Below are positions 26,571-35,320 of a stretch of DNA of 64,000 nt, one piece after another. Both the position numbers and the translations under genes were made by a program. This DNA comes from Chryseolinea serpens. GTDB taxonomy: Bacteria > Bacteroidota > Bacteroidia > Cytophagales > Cyclobacteriaceae. The first letter of the stretch is position 1; each line of letters starts with the position of its first letter. The DNA lies in NCBI RefSeq assembly GCF_900129725.1, contig NZ_FQWQ01000001.1, positions 2,108,001-2,172,000 of the forward strand, in the 5' to 3' direction. The notes under the pieces are model-generated. The model was not told the DNA's origin and ran no database searches. It saw only the letters and a list, made by a program, of their open reading frames with translations.

Positions 26571-28135
26571 TCAGGGCCTTGACAATTTTTCCTCCCCCCC
26601 TCGGACATGGACTCCTTTTTCAACAAAGAGCACTGCCATCAACGTAGCCCCAAAACACAACGCTGCGGCCAGGATCATAATTGTTCTATAGGCATCAAGA
26701 AATCCCTGCTGATAAAGCTCCTGGACCTTCTGCCGGTCGGCGTCCGACAAATGGGAAGGCGCCTTTGCATTCCCCAGATTGACGACTTGCGCGGCGATTT
26801 CCCTTTTGCTTTCCTCCCCGAAAGAAGTCTTCGCCAGGTCTTTTTGCAAGGCGCTGCTAAAGAGCAGAACGGCCAACGCTCCAAAGATCGCATTGGCAAA
26901 AACACCCGACGTCCTCGTAACGGCATTGTTCACTCCCGAAGCCACGCCCGAATATTGATCGCTCACACAACCCATCACCGTGGCCGTCAAGGGCGCAACC
27001 ACGAAAGTCATCCCTGCTCCAAAGATCAAAATCCCGGGAAAGAACGTGGACCAATATTGCGTGGGGCCACTGGTTTTTGGTATGAAGGCCAGAAAAAGCA
27101 AAGCGGCTCCCGTGATCGTGGCGCCCGCCACCAAAAAAAATTTAGGCCGTAACGGTCAGACAACTTGCCAGCCACCGCTGACAACAGCGTCAGCAAAAGC
27201 GTGAACGGCAAAAATGCAAGCCCGGCCTCAAACTGGCGGTAACCCTGTATCTGGATCAGGTTCAACGAAAGAAAAAACATGCCGGCGCTAAGCCCCGCGT
27301 AGAGGAAGAAGGTATAAAGATTCGTCCCGCTAAAAATCTTATTCTTGAACAAGTGCAACGGCATCATCGGATGCAGCACCCTTTTCTCTTGGGCGATGAA
27401 CACCGGCAGCGACAATATTCCCACCCCCAGGGAAATATAAACCTGCCAGTTATTAAATCCCACCTTCGGTATTCGTAGAAACCCATACGTGAGCGATGCC
27501 AAACATATGGCGATCAGAAGCGCCCCGGCAACATCGATGGGCTTGTCCGCTCCACCACCTTTCACTTCTTTAACCTTGGCAAACAGAATGAACAACGCGA
27601 TCAGTCCAATGGGAACATTGATATAAAATATATAACGCCACCATCCGGCATCCGCCAACGCACCGCCCAGAATGGGTCCGCCGATCGTAACCGCCGTGCT
27701 CACGGCCGACCAAATACCGATAGCTTTGCCCCGCTCTCGCTCGTGTATGGACGAAGAGATCAGCGACAGACTACCCGGTATCATCAAGGCGCCGCCGATG
27801 CCCTGAAAAATCCGGAACACGATCAGTTGAAAAATAGTCGCCGACATTCCGCACAACGCCGAACTCAGCGTAAACAGAACAATACCCGTCATGAATATTT
27901 TCTTCCTCCCCAACGTGTCGCCCAGTGAGCCACCAATGAGAATGAGCGAGGCCAGCATCAAGAGGTAGGCGTTGAGCACCCAGAATATGTCCGTCACCGA
28001 TGCCTGAAGTTCTTCCTGCATCGAGGGCAACACCACATTCAACGCCGTGGCGTCAATAAAAGCCATGGCCGACGCCAGAATGGCCGAGACCATGACCCAA
28101 ATTCCTTCTTTACTTTTTAGCGCGACGGTTGGCAT
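26571..28135 (-). pseudogene. DHA2-type (EmrB-like) MFS drug exporter, interrupted by one frameshift
   Basis: Two overlapping frames encode one transporter. The 5' frame starts at ATG 28135 and has the family's opening VSAILASAMAFIDATALNVVLP and motif A GGSLGDTLGRKK; it loses register after SDRYGLNFF. The 3' frame resumes with LVAGATITGAALLFLAF and continues to a hydrophilic C-terminus at 26571. The break is at the run of eight A at 27133-27140 (T-run on the coding strand); one extra base restores FFLVAGA. The combined product would be about 520 residues with 14 helices, the normal size. Either a recent inactivation, phase variation at the homopolymer, or a sequencing error. Confidence 0.8.
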
Positions 28136-28389
28136 GATGGGTCGGGGTAGGTGCACTTGCTTTCACCTTTCAAATCAAATTTACGGTTTAGGATTATTAT
28201 CTGTTTTTTCAAAATCCTGAAAATACAATGTATTAATTGTCCCCCCGACACACGGGCTGCTCAGACTTCTGTCGAACCACGTTGATAATAATATCACAAA
28301 AAATTAACAGGATACACACACCCTTTCCCGTTCTTTATCCCGGTTTACGGGATCAGTCCTAAACTCCGTAAAACGGAATGACAATACGT

Positions 28390-29697
28390 ATGAAAAAACA
28401 ATTTTCAATAGCACTCTTTGCCTTGTTTATGATAACAGGGCCGCTTATGGCACAGACCGCTAAGCACGTTATCTTTCTTACCATTGACGGGTTCCGCCCC
28501 GATTTTTACCTGGACAACGAGTGGCAAACGCCTAACCTTCGTGCGCTGATGAAAGACGGGGCTTATGCCAAGGGAGTAAACAGCGTGTTCCCTTCCGTTA
28601 CCTATCCCTCCCATACCACGATCGTTACCGGTGTGCAGCCCGAGAAGCATGGCGTATTTTATAACAACGTATTCACCCCCGATGGAATGCCCCAGAAACC
28701 TTACTGGCAAGATAGCTCCATTCATGTACCCACAATCTGGAAAGCGGCCAAAGAAAAAGGCATGACCGTTGCGTCGCTCTATTGGCCCGTATCTGCCAAC
28801 GCTCCTGTAGACTACAACATCCCCGACGTTGGCAACCTGGGCGATTCAGTCTGCGAACAATATTCTTTACCGCATGGTTTTTATGCCGAGGTGAAAAAAG
28901 AAGTGTTCGGAGGCGTTGACGTGATCGATGCAGGGAAAAACCAGAACGTGGCTAAGATTGCCGCGTATATCATAAAGAAAAGCAAACCGGAGTTGATGAC
29001 TATTCACGTATTTTCTGCAGACGGCGCCCAACATGATGTGGGGCGCCACGGAACACCGGTACAGGAAGCGGTGGCGGATGCTGATGCTGCTGTAGGCATT
29101 ATCATAGACGCTTTGAAAGCCGCAAGTATATGGGAAACCACGGTATTCCTGGTGGGCGGCGACCACGGGTTTTATGATGTAAAGAAGATGATCTCGCCCA
29201 ATGTATGGCTGAAAGAAGCCGGGTTGATCAACGACGTGAGAACAGGCGACTGGAAAGCGCAATTCAATACAGCCGGCGGATCGGCTTTCCTGTACCTGAA
29301 AGACCCCTCTGACAAAGCAACTGCGAATAAAGTAAAGGCACTATTGCAAGCGCAACCTGATACCGTGAAACAATATTACCGCATCATCAGCAGGGAACAA
29401 TTGGACAAAGGTGGCTATAATCCGAATATTGCGTTCGCGCTTACCGGACAGCATGACGCTGCATTTAGCACGGCCAGTACAGGCGATGCCATAAAGCCCG
29501 GCAAAGGCGGTACACACGGACATTTCCCCGACACGAAAAATATCCGCACCGGCCTGGTAGCGCATGGCCCAGGCATCCGCAAGGGCGCTGTCATACAGGA
29601 AATGAATCTGCGCGATATGACGCCCATCATGGTGAAACTCCTTGGTGTTCCGTTTCCTAAGGTGGATGGGAAAATACCGGCAGGATTATTACAATAA
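28390..29697 (+). CDS. ENPP-type nucleotide pyrophosphatase/phosphodiesterase, exported
   Basis: 435 residues from ATG 28390; an in-frame ATG four codons upstream is possible, but the signal peptide starts MKKQFSIALFALFMITGPLMA. Alkaline-phosphatase superfamily motifs are complete: FLTIDGFRPDF (first metal Asp), SVTYPSHTTIVTG (nucleophile Thr in the T-Y-P-S-H context), DVGRHG, VGGDHGFYDV and GKGGTHGHFPD (later metal ligands). The enzyme should hydrolyse nucleotide or phosphodiester substrates in the periplasm. Monocistronic by context. Confidence 0.88.
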   Translation: MKKQFSIALFALFMITGPLMAQTAKHVIFLTIDGFRPDFYLDNEWQTPNLRALMKDGAYAKGVNSVFPSVTYPSHTTIVTGVQPEKHGVFYNNVFTPDGMPQKPYWQDSSIHVPTIWKAAKEKGMTVASLYWPVSANAPVDYNIPDVGNLGDSVCEQYSLPHGFYAEVKKEVFGGVDVIDAGKNQNVAKIAAYIIKKSKPELMTIHVFSADGAQHDVGRHGTPVQEAVADADAAVGIIIDALKAASIWETTVFLVGGDHGFYDVKKMISPNVWLKEAGLINDVRTGDWKAQFNTAGGSAFLYLKDPSDKATANKVKALLQAQPDTVKQYYRIISREQLDKGGYNPNIAFALTGQHDAAFSTASTGDAIKPGKGGTHGHFPDTKNIRTGLVAHGPGIRKGAVIQEMNLRDMTPIMVKLLGVPFPKVDGKIPAGLLQ

Positions 29698-29788
29698 TTG
29701 ATTATCTGAGTGAGGCATAACGGAACTGACTAGCCTAAATCGCCTATGCTAAAAGTTGCGGGGTACTGGCGGACTTGTCCGCCGTAGG

Positions 29789-29839
29789 TCGCGAGAGGGC
29801 GGGATTACCTTCGGTGATCCGGTGAGGGTGGGCTTCAAT
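29789..29839 (+). repeat. Dispersed GC-rich repeat, copy 2
   Basis: Shorter version of the element at 14098-14160. Its start, GCGAGAGGGCGGGATT, also matches the 3' end of the nearby tRNA-Ser gene (29971-29985) except at the second base or so, after which they diverge. Confidence 0.6.
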
Positions 29840-29968
29840 CCAATAAATGCCTCCGTTCGCTGCGCTCACTGCATTTTTGTTTTAAAGGATTTTGCTCGAG
29901 TGGGGCACTCGGCAAAATCCTTTAAAACAAAAATGCCCTCCTTCGTCGGGCGGGCATTTATTGGATTG
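29836..29968. repeat. 133-nt inverted repeat abutting the 3' end of tRNA-Ser
   Basis: Outer arms of 16 nt (29836-29851 and 29953-29968) are perfect complements. Inner arms of 25 nt (29871-29895 and 29912-29936) are also perfect, and are extended by CGAGTG/CACTCG around a GGG loop with a single unpaired T. The outer right arm includes the first bases of the tRNA CCA end. It could act as a terminator for the tRNA, a MITE-like element, or a remnant of integration. Confidence 0.85.
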
Positions 29969-30056
29969 GCGGAGAGGGCGGGATTCGAACCCGCGATACC
30001 CTTTCGAGTATACACACTTTCCAGGCGTGCTCCTTCAACCACTCGGACACCTCTCC
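29967..30056 (-). tRNA. tRNA-Ser (anticodon GGA)
   Basis: The 90-nt transcript begins GGAGAGGTGTCCGAGTGG and ends CCCTCTCCGCCA. The acceptor stem GGAGAGG/CCTCTCC is perfect, the discriminator is G and CCA is encoded. The anticodon loop CTGGAAA contains GGA. A long variable arm (TACTCGAAAGGGTA) is present as in class II tRNAs, and the T arm is GGGTTCGAATCCC. It reads UCC and UCU codons. Confidence 0.97.
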
Positions 30057-30115
30057 ATTTTGGTGTTTTCGATGTTTTTCCTGGAAACGGGACGCAAAGA
30101 AATCAATAAAAAACG

Positions 30116-30215
30116 CAGTTTCCAAACCTCACGCGGTCATTTCTCCGGCCCGGGAGAGGCCGATCAGCGCGCGGGTGTGTTCGGGCGGTATTGGCCTGTT
30201 AAAAGCATCAATTTC
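30116..30215 (-). pseudogene. Copy of the 3' end of ansA with its downstream flank
   Basis: 100 bp matching 35308-35408 at about 88% identity with one 1-nt gap. The match covers the last codons of the asparaginase gene, its stop and 13 bp beyond. The translated end [14 protein letters not shown] parallels RELIGLSLAGELTS in the intact gene. No upstream part of ansA is present. The two copies are direct repeats that bracket about 5.1 kb. Confidence 0.85.
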
Positions 30216-30383
30216 ACGCTTTGCGAGGAAAAGCGGCCCTGAAAAGGCAAGATAAAATTTGATGATTTTTGGGGCGAATTTTAAAATTATTCCAATAAAT
30301 ACGACAATGGGCCGGAGATCCATGGCCTTTTTTGTTGGCTCCATGGATTATTTGTAACTAGAGTATCCAAGAACCCTAAACCT

Positions 30384-30926
30384 CTGAAAAAGGCCTTTGC
30401 CATATTCTTCCTTTCGATCTTCCTGTTCAACATAGGAGGATACTATCTGGTGTATTGGGCAGCAAAATCCCGGGCGCAGAAAGACCTGCTCGTTCGCCTG
30501 GACGCCGACAATTATTCATCAAACGACCTCGTGGTTTTCTCCGTGCCTACCATCTCGCTTCCTTACACCTTGCAACAACAGGGTTATGAAAGGGCGAACG
30601 GCGAATTTGAATACCAGGGCGAGTACTATAGCCTGGTGAAGCAACGCCTTGAAAATGACACGCTGTTTATGGTGTGTATCAAGGATCATCATAAAAAGAA
30701 ACTAGTCAAAGTACTGAACGAGTATACCAACCTGGCCAATAATTTACCCGCCAGTGCCCATCATACCCTGGATTCGTTCGCAAAACTATTTAAGGACTAC
30801 ACTTCGGCAGAATCAACGGCACTATCAGCCGGCTCAGGTTGGTGTATCCTAATTTCCTTTGTTGAAAAAGACTATTCGCTGCTCCAGCGCAACGAGCCTG
30901 TACTCTCCCCTCCTCCCCGAGGTTAG
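30384..30926 (+). CDS. Single-pass membrane protein, paralogue of 22466-23008
   Basis: About 180 residues. The membrane helix (AFAIFFLSIFLFNIGGYYLVYW) is encoded from about 30390, so the GTG at 30450 is too late; the best start I see is CTG 30384, with no good ATG in frame, so a non-standard start or a small upstream lesion is possible. The soluble domain shares FEYQGEYYSLVKQRLENDTLFMVCIKD-type sequence with the other copy but ends differently (VLSPPPRG). It lies between the ansA 3' copy and the outer-membrane protein gene. Function unknown. Confidence 0.5.
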   Translation: MKKAFAIFFLSIFLFNIGGYYLVYWAAKSRAQKDLLVRLDADNYSSNDLVVFSVPTISLPYTLQQQGYERANGEFEYQGEYYSLVKQRLENDTLFMVCIKDHHKKKLVKVLNEYTNLANNLPASAHHTLDSFAKLFKDYTSAESTALSAGSGWCILISFVEKDYSLLQRNEPVLSPPPRG

Positions 30927-31077
30927 CCATCCCCCTCACCTTTTCGCTGCGAAAAGGTCTATTCTCTATTCTTTATATGACGGTAAATTTCAATTGGTCT
31001 GATCCAAGGATTTGATCCTATGGGTACGATTGTAATTGCCTGTCACCTTAACTACTACTACTCAAACTCTTACTCCA

Positions 31078-32298
31078 ATGAAAAAATTTATACAGCTTTC
31101 AATTCTCTTGTTTTTCATCTTCACAAGCGCTGGCGTTTTTGCTCAGGGTTGTGTTGCTGTTCGCGCGATGGGCGGTATTAACCCGTTGTCAACGAGTGGT
31201 TATACCCTTCCCAAAGGTCATTTTCAGATCGGAACAAACTATCGCTATTTCCATTCCTTCAGACATTATGTGGGCACAGAGGAACAAAAGCAACGCCAAA
31301 ATACAGGCGGTGGCTTCGACGCGAATGGAAATGAAAAAGGAAATGCGGTCAATATTTATTCACACGCGATCGACCTTAGCATTTCCTATGCGATCACTGA
31401 CCGTTTCCAGGTGAACCTTGTCATTCCCTATGTTCACAATGAACGCTCGCAGGTATTGGCAACCAAAAAAGATCCCACTACCGGTCAGACCTTAGAAGGA
31501 ACCCGTTACAGCGTGTATGCTCAAGGGCTCGCAGACGTCCGGGTGACGGCGAACTACTGGGTATTTGATCCTGCCACCCATCAAAAAGGAAACCTGATGG
31601 TTGGACTTGGTGTGAAGCTGAACACGGGAAGTCATTCAAAAACCGATGATGCCATTGCATTAGATCCTACTACGAAGCAAGTGATCACCCAAAATCAAGT
31701 GATGGACCAGGCCATTCAGCCTGGCGATGGTGGAATTGGTATTTCTGTTGAGATGCAAGGATTCAAACAAGTATATAAAAGCATCTACGCTTTTGGTACC
31801 GGCTATTATTTGTTCAACCCCAGAGAATCCAATGGCACGTTCAAGTCAGCACCGACTGTGGTAAAGGATAAGAATGGCAATGTCCTTGGAACGTTGACGG
31901 GCTATAACCTTTACGCTTCACCGGATCAGTACTTTGTACGGGCAGGTTTCATGACGGCTGTTGGAAAGAGCAAAAACCTGACATTATCTGCTGCCGGAAG
32001 ATTTGAAGGCATCCCCGCCTATGATGCCTTTGGTGGACAGGTTGCCTATCGCAGACCTGGTTATGTTATCGCCGTCGAGCCTGGTGTTTCCTACCGCAAC
32101 GGAAAGCATAGTGTAAGTTTGTTCGTGCCCTTTAACCTGGTAAGAAACCGCATTCAAAGTGCAGCCGACAAAGCCAGTCAAAACCTGCAAAACTCTGTGA
32201 TCACGGATGAATCACAAAAGGTTCATGTGCAAGGTGATGCTGCCTTCGCTGATTATTCCATCAACGTGTCGTACTACTACCGGATCGGTAAATCGTAG
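31078..32298 (+). CDS. Outer-membrane protein, MetA-pathway-like beta-barrel
   Basis: 406 residues from ATG 31078, chosen because a clear signal peptide (FIQLSILLFFIFTSAGVFA) starts there; an ATG 14 codons upstream lacks one. The mature protein is a series of amphipathic strands: PKGHFQIGTNYRYFHSF, HAIDLSISYAITDRFQVNLVIPYVHN, YAQGLADVRVTANYWVF, and a C-terminal ADYSINVSYYYRIG. This resembles transporter barrels of the phenol-degradation MetA family. Cys-containing GCVAVRAMGG follows the cleavage site. Substrate unknown. It is closed by a strong terminator. Confidence 0.65.
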   Translation: MKKFIQLSILLFFIFTSAGVFAQGCVAVRAMGGINPLSTSGYTLPKGHFQIGTNYRYFHSFRHYVGTEEQKQRQNTGGGFDANGNEKGNAVNIYSHAIDLSISYAITDRFQVNLVIPYVHNERSQVLATKKDPTTGQTLEGTRYSVYAQGLADVRVTANYWVFDPATHQKGNLMVGLGVKLNTGSHSKTDDAIALDPTTKQVITQNQVMDQAIQPGDGGIGISVEMQGFKQVYKSIYAFGTGYYLFNPRESNGTFKSAPTVVKDKNGNVLGTLTGYNLYASPDQYFVRAGFMTAVGKSKNLTLSAAGRFEGIPAYDAFGGQVAYRRPGYVIAVEPGVSYRNGKHSVSLFVPFNLVRNRIQSAADKASQNLQNSVITDESQKVHVQGDAAFADYSINVSYYYRIGKS

Positions 32299-32325
32299 TT
32301 TACTCCAAATGAAAAGACCCTGTCA

Positions 32326-32358
32326 CGCTGTGCGAGAAATCGCACAGCGTTTTTTTTT
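32326..32358 (+). terminator. Rho-independent terminator
   Basis: A perfect 10-bp stem CGCTGTGCGA / TCGCACAGCG with a GAAA tetraloop is followed by nine T. It lies 27 bp beyond the barrel gene. Confidence 0.95.
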
Positions 32359-32522
32359 GCGCTGATAACGCCCGCAAAGATGTTCTAAAGCCAACCTGCG
32401 TCGTATTTACGCCAACCAAGGGTAACTGCATTTTCTTTGCTACGTTATAATAGCGGAACTATAATGTTTAGCGAACGTATGAACGACATTCAACGAATAA
32501 ATAAAACCCCTAAAATTATAAT

Positions 32523-33314
32523 ATGATCTTCATTAACCCACAGTGGCAAGGCTCAGGTTTGACGGATGATTTGAAACGGGGAGCAGAGACTTTCATTTCC
32601 TATTTCAAGGATAGCGACACCAACGTTATCCCACTTTCAAAAAAAGGTTTAACAACCATCGCCAACATTAAATGCTTTGAACCGTTACTCGAGCAGGCAA
32701 AGCTTTTCAAAGAAATAATTAGTAGCAGTAAACTTGATAAACTGTCAACTATTGGCGGCGACTGTGGAATTGAGATCATGCCCATTTCCTATCTCAACAA
32801 GCTCTACCAGGAAGATCTTTGTATTCTTTATATCGATGCACACGCTGATTTGAATACACCAGAGAGCTCCCCCAGCAAAGCATTTCACGGAATGCCGCTG
32901 CGAATACTCTTAGGAGAGGGAAACGAAGAATTTATTGGCTTGCTGTTTTCCAGACTGAACCCGGAACAAATATGTTATGTCGGATTGAGGGACTTAGACG
33001 AGCCTGAAAGCCAATATATCCTGGAGCATAATATGACAACGATTCGAGATTGTCAATTTGAGTACGTTCAAGATAAAATCAAGCATTTCAAAAATGTTTA
33101 CATTCATCTTGACCTAGACGTTTTAGACAAATCCGAATATGCATTCTCCTTGTTTCCGACAAACGTTGGGTCTTCCGTGTCTGACGTGACTGAACTTATA
33201 AGAAAAATAAAAGCAAATTATCATGTCGTTGGGTTTTGTATCACAGAATCAACCGCTACAACGTTAGAACAGTTGAACACCATAAAACCCATCATAGACC
33301 AAATTATACTCTGA
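32523..33314 (+). CDS. Arginase/ureohydrolase-family protein, GGDC subgroup
   Basis: 263 residues. Ureohydrolase landmarks are GGDCG (about residues 79-83), YIDAHADLNTP (about 102-112), FHGMPL and HLDLDVLDKSEY (about 198-209), which provide most of the binuclear manganese ligands. The first motif has Cys where arginases have a metal-binding His (GGDH). The same GGDCG form is known in a subgroup annotated only as arginase family protein, where the reaction is unproven. No signal peptide. The gene is AT-richer than its neighbours and stands 131 bp ahead of the AraC gene; TATAAT-like bases lie near 32447. Confidence 0.8.
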   Translation: MIFINPQWQGSGLTDDLKRGAETFISYFKDSDTNVIPLSKKGLTTIANIKCFEPLLEQAKLFKEIISSSKLDKLSTIGGDCGIEIMPISYLNKLYQEDLCILYIDAHADLNTPESSPSKAFHGMPLRILLGEGNEEFIGLLFSRLNPEQICYVGLRDLDEPESQYILEHNMTTIRDCQFEYVQDKIKHFKNVYIHLDLDVLDKSEYAFSLFPTNVGSSVSDVTELIRKIKANYHVVGFCITESTATTLEQLNTIKPIIDQIIL

Positions 33315-33433
33315 ACAAGGGAGACAACTCCATTTTTGTTAGAAAGGTCACTTTCCAGAAGGTGTACCTGCTCCACCGAGTTCATGACGGATCGGGGATA
33401 AAATATGTACACGGTTAAATAGATTGATTTTCA

Positions 33434-33441
33434 TACTTTTG
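33434..33441 (+). promoter_or_regulatory. TAnnTTTG box directly before the AraC start codon
   Basis: TACTTTTG is an exact match to the Bacteroidota -7 consensus. It ends only 5 bp before ATG 33446, so a transcript from it would be leaderless or would start inside the gene. No clear -33 TTG was found about 20 bp upstream, which weakens the call. Confidence 0.35.
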
Positions 33442-33445
33442 CCAA

Positions 33446-34348
33446 ATGGCAACACGAAGCGTATCCGGCGTCCCGGAATCCGTTACAAAGGATCTGAAAC
33501 TGAAAGGTTTTAAGATCCACGCATTACCGGAAAGGGCAGATCTATCCGCAGCGAACGGCCGGCACGCCGTCGTTCAGGGCCGGCGCGATTTTTATAAAAT
33601 GGGTTTGGTCACCGGTGATATGACCCTTTACTATGGTGATAGGCTATTAGAAATAAAGGGTACCGTTCTGTTTTTTGTCAATCCCAACATACCGCATTCT
33701 GTTGTGCGTCATTCCAAAAAAAGAAAAGGTTATGCCTGTCTTTTTACCGAAGCTTTTATTTCCAGCAGAGAGCGAAGGGAGATCTTGCAGAATTCCCCAT
33801 TGTTCAGATCGGATGGAACACCCGTCATTCCGCTTGACAAAGAACAGGTTGCCTTTATGACGGGACTTTTTCAAAAAATGCTCAGCGTATACAGCAGTAA
33901 TTATCGTCATAAGGACGAATTGCTCAAGAACTGTTTAGCGCTCATTATTCACGAAGCCTTAAGAATTCAGCCGCCACAAAACGGACCGCAACATAAAAAC
34001 GCGGCCACCAGAATCGCGTGGTCGTTTATGGAATTATTAGAAAGACAATTCCCCATCGATAACACCGAACAACCGCTCAGGCTAAGAACGGCACAAGACT
34101 TTGCCGGGAGTCTTTCGGTACATCCAAACTACCTTAACCGCTCCGTAAAAGATGTTACCGGCAAACCCACCTCTGTACACATAGCCGAACGTATTGCTTT
34201 AGAAGCGAAGGCCCTTTTGCTTTATACGGATTGGAGTGTGGCCGACATTGCCCAGGGCCTCGGGTTTGAATATCCAACCTATTTCAACAACTACTTCAAG
34301 CGGGTAACCGGTGTTACTCCCCAATCGCTCCGGAAACAGAAAGTTTGA
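33446..34348 (+). CDS. AraC-family transcriptional regulator
   Basis: 300 residues. The N-terminal 150 residues form a cupin-like sensor (RRDFYKMGLVTGDM, LFFVNPNIPHSV). The C-terminal 100 residues hold two helix-turn-helix units: AQDFAGSLSVHPNYLNRSVKDVTGKP and WSVADIAQGLGFEYPTYFNNYFKRVTGVTPQSLR. It should bind DNA as a ligand-responsive activator. The epimerase gene begins 84 bp downstream on the same strand and is a plausible target; a GTGG/CCAC hairpin (around 34379-34397) lies between them. Confidence 0.9.
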   Translation: MATRSVSGVPESVTKDLKLKGFKIHALPERADLSAANGRHAVVQGRRDFYKMGLVTGDMTLYYGDRLLEIKGTVLFFVNPNIPHSVVRHSKKRKGYACLFTEAFISSRERREILQNSPLFRSDGTPVIPLDKEQVAFMTGLFQKMLSVYSSNYRHKDELLKNCLALIIHEALRIQPPQNGPQHKNAATRIAWSFMELLERQFPIDNTEQPLRLRTAQDFAGSLSVHPNYLNRSVKDVTGKPTSVHIAERIALEAKALLLYTDWSVADIAQGLGFEYPTYFNNYFKRVTGVTPQSLRKQKV

Positions 34349-34432
34349 AAATCATACTTTATGGTTCGATTCTCGTTAGCGTGGAGCGCCACGCTGTGTG
34401 GAACTTTGCTTCATAAATTTTAAATAAAAAAT

Positions 34433-35293
34433 ATGAAGGTTTTAGTAACAGGCGCTACCGGAAAGGTAGGCAGCAGATTTGTTTCACGCATTTTAGCAAA
34501 AGGCCATGACGTTCGCATTCTTGTGCGCGATGCTGTAAAAGCATCCGCATTGGTTGAACTCGGCGCCAAGGTTGTTGTCGGGGATTTAAATAGCCCGGAT
34601 ACTTTACCCCCCGCTGTAAAAGATATCGACGCGGTGATCCATATCGCGGCATTCTTCCGAAGCTTTACCGACAATGAAGGTATTATAAAGACAAATCATT
34701 CAGGAACCGTAGCCCTTGCCAAGGCATCCATGGCAGCAGGTGTCAAAAGATTTATTTTCACGAGCACCGGCAACGTTTATCGCCCCGACAACCAACGGCC
34801 ATCAAAGGAAGACGATTTGCTTGACGTGAACGACACCAGGGCATACTCGTCCAGCAAAATTGCAGCGGAGAACGAACTCCTTGCGCTTCATAAAACAACG
34901 GGCCTTGATGTACGTGTACTGCGTCTGGGGTTTGTTTATGGTGATCGAGATCCTCATATCGAAGGGATCATACCTGTACTGAAAAAATGGAAGCGTCACT
35001 CCGGGTATAGAATGCACATGGTACATCATGTAGATGTTGCCCAGGCTTTAACGATACTGCTTCATACCGACGGGCTAAACGGCGAAATATTCAATGTGGC
35101 CGATGATGCACCGATCAGCTTATATGAACTTGTTGATGCTTTTGGATTAGCCAGCGATACATTCGACCCCACAGAAGGGCCATTGGCTAAGCCCTTTGAA
35201 GGCATCATGGACATCTCAAAACTCAGAAGCAAGACCAGCTTCAGGCCACTGGTTCCAAGTTACTATGTAGCACGTGATCTGGATATTTTGTAG
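34433..35293 (+). CDS. NAD(P)-dependent epimerase/dehydratase (extended SDR)
   Basis: 286 residues. The N-terminal Rossmann motif GATGKVG (about residues 7-13) binds the nucleotide, [11 protein letters not shown] is the adenine-side loop, and the catalytic YSSSK is near residue 139, with a Thr of FTSTGNVY before it. The shape matches atypical/extended SDRs of the NAD-dependent epimerase family. Substrate unknown; there are no sugar-nucleotide genes beside it, so a small-molecule reductase role is as likely as sugar metabolism. Its end faces ansA, 27 bp away. Confidence 0.85.
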   Translation: MKVLVTGATGKVGSRFVSRILAKGHDVRILVRDAVKASALVELGAKVVVGDLNSPDTLPPAVKDIDAVIHIAAFFRSFTDNEGIIKTNHSGTVALAKASMAAGVKRFIFTSTGNVYRPDNQRPSKEDDLLDVNDTRAYSSSKIAAENELLALHKTTGLDVRVLRLGFVYGDRDPHIEGIIPVLKKWKRHSGYRMHMVHHVDVAQALTILLHTDGLNGEIFNVADDAPISLYELVDAFGLASDTFDPTEGPLAKPFEGIMDISKLRSKTSFRPLVPSYYVARDLDIL

Positions 35294-35320
35294 CCTCGGG
35301 TGAGGCACAGTTTCCAAACC

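Noticed and set aside
25131-30056. Integrative element with attL/attR at tRNA-Ser
   Set aside because: The distal copy is the 5' half rather than the 3' half, and no integrase or excisionase is present, so only a relic of unclear origin is claimed.
30450-30926. GTG at 30450 as the start of the membrane protein
   Set aside because: It would remove the conserved N-terminal membrane helix shared with the paralogue.
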